From Chrysopilus asiliformis (lineage: Eukaryota; Arthropoda; Insecta; Diptera; Rhagionidae): 64,000 nucleotides of DNA. Each line of letters begins with the position of its first letter. Position 1 is the first letter of the stretch. Under the pieces are notes generated by a model. The model made no database searches, was not told the DNA's origin, and saw only the letters and a program-made list of their open reading frames with translations. Shown piece after piece: positions 42,502 to 53,840 of the stretch. The stretch spans positions 44,167,090 to 44,231,089 of the forward strand of contig OZ035963.1 in assembly GCA_964034945.1 (NCBI GenBank), read 5' to 3'. The position numbers and the translations under genes were made by a program.

Positions 42502-42684
42502 GTAATCACCCTTTTTTATTAAGCAATATGTTCTGTATTCATATAAATTCTTAAATGCGAATTAAAATTATTATTTTAAAGCCATGGAAAAAATTGCAAA
42601 ACAACAAAAAATATTGTAACGGATAGTCAAGGCTTTCTTGTTGTAGCTGCTTCAAATTTCTGTATACAAATCTAATTGCCTTTT

Positions 42685-43564
42685 TATACCCGTATGGTGA
42701 AACCAAAGGGTATATTAACTTTGCCTTACCGTTTGTAACGCCAAGATCCCGTCATCAGACAAAAAAATGAATTACACCAGTGTGTTTAGAATGATAAAAA
42801 TAATTAATTTCTGCATGTCCGTCCGTCTGTCCGTCTGTCTGTCTGTCTGTGGCGCGGATTGCGGGCGCACGGATTGAGCTAGAGACTTGAAATTTTGCGC
42901 AGATCCGTTTTTCGTAAAATGCGAGGCTAAGTTCGTTAATGGGCAAAAATCACAGATATCGGAATTAGAATAGATATCGTGTTTTGCTATCTCAAATGGG
43001 CCACTGAAATGTCAAAATATTATTATGGGGAAAGGAGATAAATATATCATGCTTCGTTTTGGAATATAGAATGTTTTTAGTTCACTTAAAAGCTAAAATT
43101 CATTTTTAATTTGAAACTTGATAAAAGCAAAGTTGGCAATTCTGGATTAATTTCACTATGGCATGCAAATAAATTTGAGGCTTATGAAAATAGAGAAAGC
43201 ATTAGTGTTTTTGGCCCATTTCTTTATACGGGCTTTTCAAGTAAGGCGTATTCTATGGGATATATTTCTGTGGCAAAAATGGACCATTAGGGGGGTACCC
43301 CCCATACGAATGAAAACGGTTTTTGTGAAGATCTCGAAAACGGTGCATCTTATCAAAAAAGTCTAAGAACAAAAGTTATTTAGGATATGATTCTACATAA
43401 AACTCCCATAAATCAAAATCCGATTGGAATAAATTTTAAAAAATCTTATTGGAAAGTTTGACTTCAAAGTGGAATTTTGGTACAACTGTTCGAATTTTGA
43501 TACGAATATCACCATACGGGTTTTCAATAATTGCCAGATTGGCAATTATAGCTTTTGTTATGTT
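42685..43564 (-). repeat. family A repeat, full length, split by a MITE
   Basis: Starts TATACCCGTATGGTGAAACC; contains a CCGTCTGTCCGTCTGTCTG tract; ends GCTTTTGTTATGTT. Interrupted at 42951-43272. Confidence 0.9.
42951..43272. mobile_element. 322-bp hAT-type MITE nested in family A
   Basis: An exact 8-bp duplication GCAAAAAT (42943-42950, 43273-43280), and the family A phrase GGGCAAAAATGGACC is restored on excision. Ends CACAGATAT and ATATTTCTGTG form a short TIR. 8-bp duplication places it with hAT-type elements; the ends are less canonical. Confidence 0.82.
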
Positions 43565-43574
43565 TCTATTTGTG

Positions 43575-43850
43575 AATCTTACAACAATTCTAAATGTTAA
43601 TTCTAAAGGAATTGTTTTGGTTCTAGAATCAATTCTAAATGTTAATTCTAGATCTTGTTTTTCGCCCACGAGACTTTGTTATTATTTTTTGTTGTTGATC
43701 ACAGAAATTTTTCTTAAAAATATTAACAAAGACTCGTGAGGGCGATAAACGAGATCTAAAATTAACATTTAAAATTGATTCTAGAACCAAACCAATTCTT
43801 TTAGAATTAACATTTAGAATTGATTCTAGATCTAAACCAATTCCTCAGAA
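43575..43850. repeat. fold-back with ATTCTAAATGTTAATTCTA words
   Basis: AATTCTAAATGTTAATTCTA occurs at 43582 and 43632 and its complement (TAGAATTAACATTTAGAATT) at 43802, with a variant near 43760. The centre is a second hairpin (CACGAGACTTTGTTA / TAACAAAGACTCGTG, with one mismatch). It follows family A directly. Confidence 0.8.
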
Positions 43851-45393
43851 AAACGTTTTTTTTTAAATACCATTAAATGCGTAAACATGCTTTACTAGCA
43901 TATTTTTTGAGACATACGATTGTTGCAATCTCGCGATTTATGCAAACTGCTTAAACTTTACCTAGTGCATAAATAGAGCTTTGCCTTTATAAAGAACTCA
44001 ACCAAAATCAAAATTTTTAAATCCTACCGGAATCCCAATAACAAGGATTTTCATTTCTCGGAATCACGGGATTTGAAAGAAAAACCCCCAGAAAATGACA
44101 AAGCTGAGAATACATACATACAGTTATTTTCGACATTCTTGGTCCAAGATACCAGAAATGTCTTCAAAACAGCTGTGTAGTGACAGTTTAAGAATGGAAG
44201 AAATTTGTGTTTAATTAAAACGATCAGAGCACGAGTTGGTAGTAAAAAAATCCAGAGAGAAATTCCATCAATGGTAAGATTTCATGGAATTTTTTTGCCA
44301 TTTCTCAATTCAAAATGGCGAAATCTAAATTCATCCGGCAAGAAGTCGCGAAAGCAACTAATTTTCTAACGATACGAATTTTTGCATCTTTAATTTCGTA
44401 TTTCGCATGGATTGCAATAGCTGTAACGTCTTTTTTTTATTTCCAATGGAATTAAACAAATGAAATTCCCTGAACTTTTCTGCCTAGTTGTTAAAAAAGC
44501 TGAATCCGGTGAGATATTTCTTGAAATAAAAAATCGTAAGTGTAGAGGCACGGTAAGTTTTCCAGCTAACAAAAAATGTTTAATTCTTAAATTAAGTGAT
44601 GAAGTTACAAAAACATAGAAGCTTTTCAGTACCGGCAAAAAAAAATTGGAAAATTTAATTTATTTTGTTGTTCAAATGACTTGCATTATCAATTCAGTCA
44701 AAGGGGCCCTCAAATTAGATATTAGTGAAATCCTACAGCATCTTTGTAATTAAAAAATTTCAAACAATTTTCAAATATGTTCATTAATGAATTTGATTTA
44801 TCAATACAAAATTGATATCAATACTTTTTGAATTTTATTTTGAAAAAATAATAAAATCATACAATGGTTGATACGAATAAAAGATAGCTTTTGCTAAACT
44901 GAAAAAACATCAAAGCAAAAGCTATCTTTTTATTCACATCACCCAATATCTTGAAAAGCTAATATTGTCACAGTTTTCTGTTATTTGAGCCAGTTTTGGT
45001 ATAAGAAAAACGTATTACATTTCGCGGTTTCCATTGTAAATTGAATAGTCTAATTCTTAGACTATTTGCATATCGACAAAATCTGATAATAAAGTTATCA
45101 ATGTGCGGCAAAACGTGTCTGAATATTTGATATTGTTAATTGAGAGATTTTCCATTTACAGTTGAAAAGTGAAAAGATAAAGTGACTGAATTAAAAATAT
45201 TAATATCATATTGGGTATTTGCATAGCTGCTGATTCGTCACAATTTCTTTAATTATTCGACTCAATATTTTGTCTGTGTATCTCTATTGTTCACGTAGGA
45301 AAAAGTAAATATTTTTGAAATGAAAACGTAAGGTTAAGGGGAGGAGTAAGGGCAGGGGTAAAGTAATGTCGAAACTTAGTTTTCCCTCTACAT
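43851..45393. other. intergenic with one hairpin
   Basis: GAATAAAAGATAGCTTTTGC (44875-44894) is mirrored at 44915-44935. No gene recognised. Confidence 0.45.
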
Positions 45394-45931
45394 CAGTGCT
45401 GCCCAACCAGGCGATCGCGATCTACCAGTCGATCTCGACACGAATTCGGGTCAATCTTCTACTACAGACTGAAAAAAATTTTTTGTAAACACAAATATTA
45501 AAAAAAAGGAAAAGTGAAAATTAAGTAATCACACTATCTACTTCTCCGTTTTTTTGTTTTTTTGCTGTTAAAGCAAGTGGTCTGTTTTACTTAGCTACCT
45601 TATTTTAAATTTTATTTTACTTGCCTATTTTAAGTAGGCATTGAAAACTTGAAAATTACTAGATTCTCGCGGTTTATTTGAATTTGACTCATGTTTAAAA
45701 TTTGTTTCAATAGTTTAGTTTCGATTTAGAATTCACGAGCCTGTTCACATTAGGCGATGCGAGACGCTACGTGTTATCGCAAACGTGAAATGGTTTATTT
45801 TCAGGATTACTGCGGCACCGTACGTGGAGTATCTTTTGCTCTGGCCGTGTAACCACACGTATATGGGTAGATCTCGATGTAGTTGGATTAAAAAAAGTCG
45901 AACTTCAGTACAAAAAGGTTGGGCAGGCCTG
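45394..45931. mobile_element. hAT MITE family F, copy 2
   Basis: Ends CAGTGCTGCCCAACC and GGTTGGGCAGGCCTG, opposite in orientation to 19272-19631 and sharing GATCGCGATCTACCAGTCGA. Flanks CTCTACAT and CTCTATAG match at 6 of 8, so the duplication is eroded or the flank has changed. Longer than copy 1 because of about 180 bp of extra internal sequence (about 45620-45840). Confidence 0.85.
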
Positions 45932-46025
45932 CTCTATAGTATAGATTGATAAATAAAACGCGCGGGCGGAGGCCGCATATTTTGGGGGGAATGAACCGCG
46001 AAGCGGTTCGGGGCGCAGCCCCTAG
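45932..46025 (+). mobile_element. Helitron 3' terminus
   Basis: Two consecutive hairpins, GAACCGC-GAA-GCGGTTC (45993-46009) and GGGGC-GCA-GCCCC (46010-46022), end in CTAG (46022-46025) followed by T. A terminal hairpin and CTRR at an A/T target is the Helitron 3' signature. The GC-rich end stands out from the AT-rich surroundings. The 5' TC end was not located; it may lie beyond the hAT. Confidence 0.8.
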
Positions 46026-46109
46026 TAATTTTATAAATAAGGCAATATGATCATTTATATAATTCAAACGGTACAAATGATAAATATTATAATTTGATTA
46101 TGGCAGATT

Positions 46110-46640
46110 TATAATTATATTTATAATTAAAAAATAATTTTTTGAACGCTGTGTATCAGAAATAAAAGCGAAATAAATTTTGATATTTTATTTTTTATGC
46201 TTTTAACTAGCTTTTATTTATGATACACAGTGCTTAAAAAATTAATTAAAAGATTCTTTTTAATTAATTTATTTTTTTTACTTTTATCCTTTTTAAAAGT
46301 CATTTTGTGTTTGACTCGTATGACTAAAAATCCTAACAGACGTCGTCGCACTTATATATATGTACACTTTAGTCTTCGAATATATATCCTTGCCTTTGAG
46401 ATATCCTTACCGACTTTCTGACTCCAGATTCAGATTCAGTGACACCGAAAATTACCAAATGAGATTTTTTCCGGAAGATTCGAGGAAAAATATAGTCATG
46501 TTATTCTTACAGGACCTTCTATTATTCTTACAAAGACGAAATAGTGAAAATATTGTATCAACATCGGAGTTACGTATGTGTGCAAAATTTCGGAGTGGAA
46601 GTGGGTCAAAATTATGTTACAAGATTTGATCCTGACAGAC
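46110..46640 (-). repeat. family D (Helitron-like) repeat, copy 3
   Basis: In reverse: GTGGGTCAAAATTATGTTAC (near 46600), GTCCTGTAAGAATAA-type words and the palindromic GAACGCTGTGTATCAGAAAT (46155) / GATACACAGTGCTTAAAAAA (46222). Carries the TTCGAATATATATCC phrase also at 3820-3838 in complement. Confidence 0.65.
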
Positions 46641-48397
46641 AAAAAGCTTTTAATAACAAAGAAGAGTGAATATTCTGTTATAATTTTAACTTATATCATT
46701 ATTTTTTTTATCACTATTGATTAAAATGACTATTAGATGTAGAAAATCGTGTCAGTAAGTAATTTCACATTCATGGTTTTCTTTTTTGTCATGACCGTAA
46801 AAAGTGTACTGACGAACATGACCATTCGAGAAGTACCAAGTAAAATGGTAAAATAAAATAGGAAAATTGAATGCATCATGAAAATGTATTTCTACGAAAG
46901 TAAGAAAATCTAGTTTCTTCAGGAGATTCAATTCCACCATGCTTGGTTGTAGTAAATCAGTTTGTCGGCTGGATTTTAAGAGTTTCTTCTATTTTAAGAG
47001 TAGATAACAAAATGAGAATAACAGCAACAAACTAAATATAAAATAGTTACAATTAATTGCCCATTGGGTTTGTTAGATAACGTTGGTAAAGTTATTAATA
47101 AAGTAGATCAAATCGCTTACCTCACTTCCAACTTGTCTCATGTTTGTTGTTGTACTTATGGTTGGCGCTGGATTGAAAGTTGCATCAAAAGAAAAAAATC
47201 CTTGCTTCCTTTAGTTTGTGTAATCGACACACATCAGTTAAAAATGAAACTGAAATTTGTGAGTAAAACTCACTTCAAATCTTGGCAATTACAAAAATTT
47301 CACGTAAATCCTGGCAATCCTTTCACTTTAGTGTAATGACCGCGAAAACCACAAAATCATGGTTTAATGATTTACCGATATTTCTTTATAGATGTATTTT
47401 TATCACAATGTAACCGTTAGAAACGGTTTGAACAATCAAATCGTATGAAGAACAGTAAAAAAAGTCAGCACAATAAAATATGGCAAAAGTGATCAACTAC
47501 TCTATATTTTTGAAACTTGTCACACTTCAAGATCCCGATCTAAACCATCCAGGTGTGGAGTTGGGCACAGACTAGGAAAAAAACTGCTACAATAATTCCA
47601 AAGTGTCCCGGTCTAACGCTACTCAATGGAAGAGCGTCACAATGAAAACAATGAGTGCAAGAAGTTCTATCCAATCACCCTGATCCGTTTTTTTTTGTTT
47701 CTTAGAGGACTTCGGCACGTGCGTCCATTCGATAAAAGAAGCTAACGTCGACTGCTCGTTGGAGTCAGAATTGAAAGGTTTGGGCCTCAAACAAGCGACA
47801 TGAACATGATCTATCTACATCACGAAACCTTTCTATTTCCCTGTGAGTTATTTTACTTGCGTGAATGCCGCCAGGTGCTTTATGTACAGCGGGTGACGGC
47901 GATAAAGGCCAGGCTAGGTAGATAACAAAAGGTAGAAATCGCTTATATAGCAAGACACTAGTAGTATGTGGAAAAATTCAAGTTTGCGTTGAAGCTGGGT
48001 GAAAAATGCCCATGGATTGCATACGCAAGTGAAAAGATGGTTATGGAATGGCATAGATGGAATTGAGGTTCTTTAAAATGTGAGACTACAACAATTTCGT
48101 TGCAGATTATCTCTATTTTCTGTTTTTGTTTTAATTTTATTTGTTGGCAAGAGAACAGCAAAAGTCTTAAAAATGATATGAAAAATCAGCAGATTTCCAA
48201 TAAATAATTCCCTCTCCGTATGAGATTTACTTAGCATATACTTTATCTAAAATATGTTGGAATTTTCCAGTGAAACAGTCAAGTTGTGCTTTAATAAGAC
48301 ACACATATAATAACACGATAGACGAATAATTTTTTAAATTTTGAATTTTCTCAAATATTTTGTTTTACACAAATGTATTTTATCGTACTGAAGTCTA
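46641..48397. other. intergenic, no gene supported
   Basis: Frames of 60-90 codons (e.g. from 47064) lack domains and splice context. No element ends recognised. Confidence 0.35.
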
Positions 48398-49073
48398 AAC
48401 ATAACAAAAGCTATAATTGCCAATCTGGCAATTTTAAAAACCCGTATGGGGATTTAAGTGAACGGCGAACAGTTGTATCAAAATTCCACTTTGAAGTCAA
48501 ATTTTCCAATAAGATTTTTATACCCGTATGGCGAAACCAAAGGGTATATTAGATTTGCCTTACCGTTGGTAACGCCAAGATCCCGTCATCGCACAAAAAA
48601 ATGAATTACACAAGTGTGTTTAGAATGATAAAAATAATTAATTTTTGCATGTCCGTCCGTCTGTCTGTCCGTCTGTCTGTCTGTCCGTCCGTACCCCCCA
48701 TACCAACGAAATCGTTTTTTGTGAATATCTCAAAAACGGTGCATCTTATCAAAAAAGTCCAAGAACAAAAGTTATTTAGGATATGATTCTACATAAAACT
48801 CCCATACATCAAAATCCGATTGGAATAAATTTTAAAAAATCTTATTGGAAAGTTTGACTTCAAAGTGGAATTTTGGTATAACTGTTCGAATTTTGATACG
48901 GATATCACCATACGGGTCTCCAATGATTGCCAGATTGGCAATTATAGCTTTTGTTATGTTTATCATTCTAAACACACTGGTGTAATTCATTTTTGTGTGT
49001 GATGACGGGATCTTGGCGTTACAAACGGTAAGGCAAAGTTAGTATACCCTTTGGTTTCACCATACGGGTATAA
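48398..49073 (+). repeat. family A repeat carrying a second, inverted family A copy
   Basis: Outer copy: starts AACATAACAAAAGCTATAAT, runs to AATAAGATTTTTA (48518) and resumes at TATCATTCTAAACACACTGG (48961) to CATACGGGTATAA. The middle of the outer copy (message and GACA tract) is deleted exactly at T-runs. Inner copy 48519-48961 is on the minus strand. Confidence 0.9.
48519..48961 (-). repeat. family A copy nested in family A
   Basis: Starts TATACCCGTATGGCGAAACC, ends GCTTTTGTTATGTT. Lacks the segment between the GACA tract and the CCCCATAC phrase found in longer copies. Confidence 0.9.
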
Positions 49074-49077
49074 AAGT

Positions 49078-49416
49078 GGAAGTTTGTTGGTTGGTTGGTT
49101 TGTTGGTTTGAGATTACAAAACTCAAGAACTACTGGACCGATTTTTACCCGGTTTTTTGCAAACTGATCTGTGTTGCCAGGATAACGTTTTTAGCTATGT
49201 AGATCCTGAAAGGATAACATAAATATCCTTTTTTCCCGGAAAAATTGGCAATATGTTTGGGATCGCTCACGAATCCGATATTAGATTTTCAAAATTCGAA
49301 CCGGAAGGTCCTGTAAGGATAACATTTTTTCCCAAATCTTTTTAAGTTATTTATGGTTTTTTGGCATTCTAAAATTTATACAAAAAACTTTTAGCTGCCA
49401 ACGAAGGGTCTGCTAG
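49078..49416 (+). mobile_element. Helitron-like non-autonomous repeat ending CTAG
   Basis: Opens with GTTTGTTGGTTGGTTGGTTT, carries CAAGAACTACTGGACCGATT (a phrase characteristic of insect Helitron-derived repeats) and TCCTGTAAGGATAAC as in family D, and ends ACGAAGGGTCTGCTAG followed by T (CTAG 49413-49416). The terminal hairpin is weak. Confidence 0.6.
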
Positions 49417-51085
49417 TACATTTATAAAATAACAAATAAAAGTGGTACAAATATCTCATTTTTTATAGAACTGCATTACAACCATCATTGCACTCAACGT
49501 CAGTCATTGAGTCGGCTTCTGAGTTTATTAGCAAAGAGACCCATTACAGAAAATGCTCGTTCTGCTTCCACCGAAGTTAGTCGAATTGTTGTTTAAGACC
49601 TGAAAAGTTTATCTAGCATTTTAGGTCGGCTTTTTGTTGCCGGAATCAACTAAATTTCTTTTCTTATGATATATGAACCAGATTTTGATTTTTATAAAAA
49701 AAAGACTCCGACTAGTTAAATTCGGTCTTGGTTCCAAATTAAGGAGTATAATTGATATTCTACTGTATTAGATGAATAACTAATTCCCCGGATTTACATT
49801 AAAAATTCTCCGGGTTTCGGGATCGTAAAATCTTTGAAAAACCCGGGTTTCCGCATAGCCTAAAAACAATAAACCCACTTACGTTTTTTATTGATCCATA
49901 TAGATCTCTTAATCGGATCATTAAAAAAATACAACTAATATTGCATTTCAGATTACGAAGGTGGTAATTTTTCGAAGTAATCAAAAATATTTTCATGATT
50001 TTTTTCTTTTCCATTTTCTTTTTCCTTGAGAAATTCTAACTAGCTCATATTCAGTGCTAGTTTTTTTCCACACCCCAGAATTGGTCTCCATTGTATTTAA
50101 TATTTCTAGTGCATAGAACCTTGTCAGAGTGAACCTTCGTCGATTAAAATTGACCGGAAGCAAACTTGAAATTAAACATGCAAAGGTATGCAGGTAGAGA
50201 CTTCTTCATTACATAGTAACCGTATAAAAGTAACAGAAATTCACATGGTTCTTGTCCATATTTTTTGATTTCTACTTTCAATCGTCCACCTATCAATTCA
50301 TCCATTACCTAAGCGAACTGGGAAAGGCCATGTTGATCGTTGATGATGGCAAAAATTAAACAATAAAATTCCAAACGATTCACCTGTGCGTGAAGCGTGT
50401 TTGGAAAAAGACATGTCGGGTCAAACATTTTCCGAGACATGAAATGGGAAAATTGTCGGGGTGGGTGATTTGATTCAGGAAATCAGAATTTATGGGCAAC
50501 ATTTCCTTTAATGTTCAATGACTTTAAAATATGCTTTTCACGGTTTGCAAATTAATGGAAAGGATTTTTCTAATTTAAGAAAAAAATGGAACACTCATTC
50601 TGGGTGGGTGTGAAATTTGCATAGTTATATTTTTTTTAAATACCTACTGACTTTTGTTGAGAACAAAGGGCTATATATTTACAATGGAAGCATAGCAGAG
50701 GTAGTAGATTTTTTCACTTTTCATTTTCACCTTTTTGACCCGAATCTTTAAAGAATGCGGAAGAAAAATTTTTCTCAGCCAGAGTAAAGTTAATCTCAAC
50801 CGCAAAGTGGTAAAAGAATCAAAATGCAAATAAAAAGAATTTTTCTGTAATACGCGGGTTCTATTTTACTCATCTTCGTTTCTGAATAACCGCATCACAG
50901 ACAAAAGTCCATTGACCTTAATTTCAAATTAAGAAAAAGAAAATTGAATGCAAGGTACATAATTATTTTGTGTTTTTCTTTAGTTGACTCTCTAAAGTGT
51001 TACAATACAGCTACAGCAGTTTAATTGTAATGCCACAGAAAAATATCTATCATTTGTAAGTAATCAAGAAGTGTAATTATTCTAT
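49417..51085. other. intergenic, no gene recognised
   Basis: AT-rich; short frames only. Confidence 0.4.
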
Positions 51086-51089
51086 TTAA

Positions 51090-51708
51090 CCCTAGACCCG
51101 TGTACTATACAACTTCCATTTATCGTGTACTTGGGCACTCAGTGCCCAGATGTAATTCTAATAGAAAATGTTTGGCTCGTTTGATTAAAAATCATAAAAA
51201 TGTGGTTTATTCGTTAAACAAGTAAGAAATACAATGGGAAAATATAATTTGCAAAAATCGACTGAGAATATAACCACCTTGTAAGCTCGCGATACTGCTA
51301 CTCGACATCTCCAACAAATCATGTACTCCACGAAAGACAATGCAATACATCACAACAATACAATATAAATAATATAATATATATAATATGACAATACAAT
51401 ACAATATCTGCATACAAGAAAAATCATAAAAGGGGGAAAACCCAAAGCTGTAGTCAAAATAAAAAGAATTTTCATACAAAACGTACCTACTGAGTTGGGC
51501 ACTGAGTGCCCAAGTACACGATATCACGCATTTTTTTAACAGCTGCCCTCGAAGATATGCAATTTTGGACATCTGTATTTTTTTGTAGTCTAACATACAG
51601 TATCTTTCAGAAATATATTGCATTTCATCATATTCTTTATTAAAAATATGTTTAATTTCGGTTCAAAAATCGTTCTGGGCACTCAGTGCGCAGTACACGG
51701 GTCTAGGG
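51090..51708. mobile_element. piggyBac-type element, TTAA flanked
   Basis: TTAA at 51086-51089 and 51709-51712; perfect inverted ends CCCTAGACCCGTGTACT / AGTACACGGGTCTAGGG. A palindromic motif TGGGCACTCAGTGCCCA occurs near 51132, 51494 (TTGGGCACTGAGTGCCCAA) and 51679 (variant), i.e. subterminal on both sides. The internal minus-strand frame (51207-51623) shows no transposase motif. Confidence 0.92.
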
Positions 51709-51712
51709 TTAA

Positions 51713-52070
51713 GAAAAGTTGAGTTTTAAAGACGGATTTCAAATAAACAATTTCTGGTTGTTTTTAACCATCGTAACGGATTTTCGTTATTGAAAAACAC
51801 ATTTCAAACCTGAAAATTTTTAATTGTTCAAGCCAATGGAATTATTTGTTTTAATAGAACGGAAACGGGGAAAGTAACTCTGATAAAATAATTTGACATT
51901 TTGGATAAGTTTTTTTAATATGATAAAAAAATTTATTGATTTGATAAAAAAATTTGTTCGATACGAACAAGAATTTTATCAACATGAATATTTTTTTCCT
52001 GTTATTGATGAAATGCGAAAAATCCCCCGAAATGATCGAATTTATGAATGTGTCCATTAATGACTCTTAA
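51713..52070. other. AT-rich spacer, no gene
   Basis: Contains three TGATAAAAAAATTT-type direct repeats (51920-51960). Nothing else. Confidence 0.4.
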
Positions 52071-52362
52071 AACATCAGAATACTGGGCATCCAAGTAAAC
52101 GATAAGCTTCAATGGAGCGATCATATTTTCAAAATGGCAAAGAAACGCTGTAAAAAATACTTCACACCAATCGACGTGCTCAGCATCTACAAGGGCCTAC
52201 ATTCGACCAAGACTTGAGTACATTTGGGCGGGAGCCCCAAAAACTGTCCTGCAACTGCTGGACCGAATTCAAAAACGTGCGATCCGACTGATTGTAGACA
52301 AATCTTTGACAGATTTGTTCCGTCTCTCGAGCATCGTCGCTCTGTTGGGCTTGATTCATTAG
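52071..52362 (+). pseudogene. non-LTR retrotransposon (jockey-like) RT, C-terminal scrap
   Basis: Frame 1 reads ILGIQVNDKLQWSDHIFKMA then KYFTPIDVLSIYK; after a one-base shift at about 52190 the next frame reads AYIRPRLEYIWAGAPKTVLQ and LLDRIQKRAIRLIVDKSLTD up to a TAG at 52360. LGI..D..L.W..HI, then YK.YIRP.LEY...W.GA, then LD.IQKRAIRLI is the end of the reverse transcriptase region of jockey/I/RTE-like non-LTR elements. About 95 residues of a roughly 900-residue protein remain. The fragment is 5'-truncated, frameshifted and ends in a stop. Confidence 0.88.
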
Positions 52363-52520
52363 GTTTTCGGGTAGTCCAAGACTAAGCCCTTATGCATTTA
52401 GACCACGCTGAGGGACCATTGTGCATTTTGAGTAGGTTGGCTATTCATACTACGTAAATCTTTTTGAACCGCATATAAAACTGGCTAAACGATTTAGTGG
52501 AATTTTACAAAATTTTTCTA

Positions 52521-53671
52521 GTAGGGGAAGCCGGGACGAGTATTAACACAATTTGGAAATTGGGTCATATTTTTTTTAATAAGTAACATTTTTGATATTG
52601 AATGGACATTTGTTTTGTTTTGAGTTTATTGCCTTTTATCAGTCGTGAAAGTTTTTTCTGTTAAACCTGAATTAGGTCCAGTACAACTGTGGCACTGTGT
52701 TATCACCGTGAAGGTTCATGTTTCGGGCTCAGGGGAGTGACGAAGCCCTCGTCAGACAGAGTTGTGTCAACTCCTCCTGCTTTCTATTTTGATATTGTTT
52801 TTATATCTAGTCATACTGTAGGTCTTCAGGTATCATAAGAAATAAAAAAAAGTTTCAACCAGGTACTCACTATATAAAAAAAAATCATTTTTATGACAAA
52901 ATGTCATCTGTTAAAACTAACCCCGGTCACGGGGCTAGTTTTAACAACGATGGGGTTAGTATTAACATAAGTTTTACCATGGAAATAATTAAAAGAAAAT
53001 AATTTTTTTTCACAAAAATTATAAAATAAACAGAATAAATATCCTTTTAAATTCAAATATATTCTTTATCACAAAAACTAATAAAATTAACAAAAAAATT
53101 AAGTCTTTTTAAAAAACAAAAACAATTATTACCTAAAAAAAAGGTTTCAACGAAGCTTTTTTGTACGTAATTTGTATCTATAAATACACAGTATGAGAAT
53201 TCTAATGCTACATTTACACGAATGACAAATTTGTCATTTTTTTCTTGTCATTATGTTAATTCCCGTGTAAATGGCATAATTTTTGTAATTTTTTCTGTCA
53301 GAAAATGTCAATCTCTCATAAAAGAATGAACTTGTCCATTCTTTTATGCCAGATTGTCATTCGTGCAAACGCAATATTAGTTATGACAACTTTAGTATTC
53401 AACTTTTGTCATAACTAATATTGCGTTTGTACGAATGACAATCTGGCATAAAAGAATGGACAAGTTCATTCTTTTATGAGAGATTGACATTTTCTGACAG
53501 AAAAAATTACAAAAATTATGCCATTTACACGGGAATTAACATAATGACAAGAAAAAAATGACAAATTTGTCATTCGTGTAAATGTAGCATTACTCTATGT
53601 TGTCATCGTCAGTATGTATTAACATGTGTTAATTCTTGCCCCATGGTTTTGTTAATTTTAGCCCCGACACT
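52521..53671. mobile_element. possible TIR element with TTAA-C-TAGCCCC words (family L)
   Basis: GGGGAAGCCGGGACGAGTAT at left is loosely mirrored by TTTAGCCCCGACACTCC at right. Motifs of type GTTAAHACTARCCCCG occur six or more times, e.g. TAACCCCGGTCACGGGGCTA (52919-52938), and cluster near both ends. It is interrupted by the fold-back at 53203-53592. Boundaries are approximate. Confidence 0.5.
53203..53592. mobile_element. 390-bp fold-back MITE, TA ends
   Basis: TAATGCTACATTTACACGAA at left is mirrored by TTCGTGTAAATGTAGCATTA at right. The mirror continues through nearly the whole element (arms about 190 bp, only a few mismatches, loop about 15 bp near 53397). Near identity of the arms indicates a recent origin or gene conversion. 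Confidence 0.93.
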
Positions 53672-53840
53672 CCTTTTTTTTAATTATTGATCATACCAAA
53701 GATATAGTTAAGGATTGTAATAAAACCAAAGGACATTATTAATTATAGCTACATTAACTTACATTATCGACAAAGTTATATTTAATAATATAAAACATAA
53801 CAAAAGCTATAATTGCCAATCTGGCAATCATTGGAGACCC

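Noticed and set aside
51207..51623. 138-codon minus-strand ORF as piggyBac transposase
   Set aside because: No DDE-type motifs or cysteine-rich end; it has a low-complexity ILYILYYLYCIVV stretch from ATACAATA repeats.
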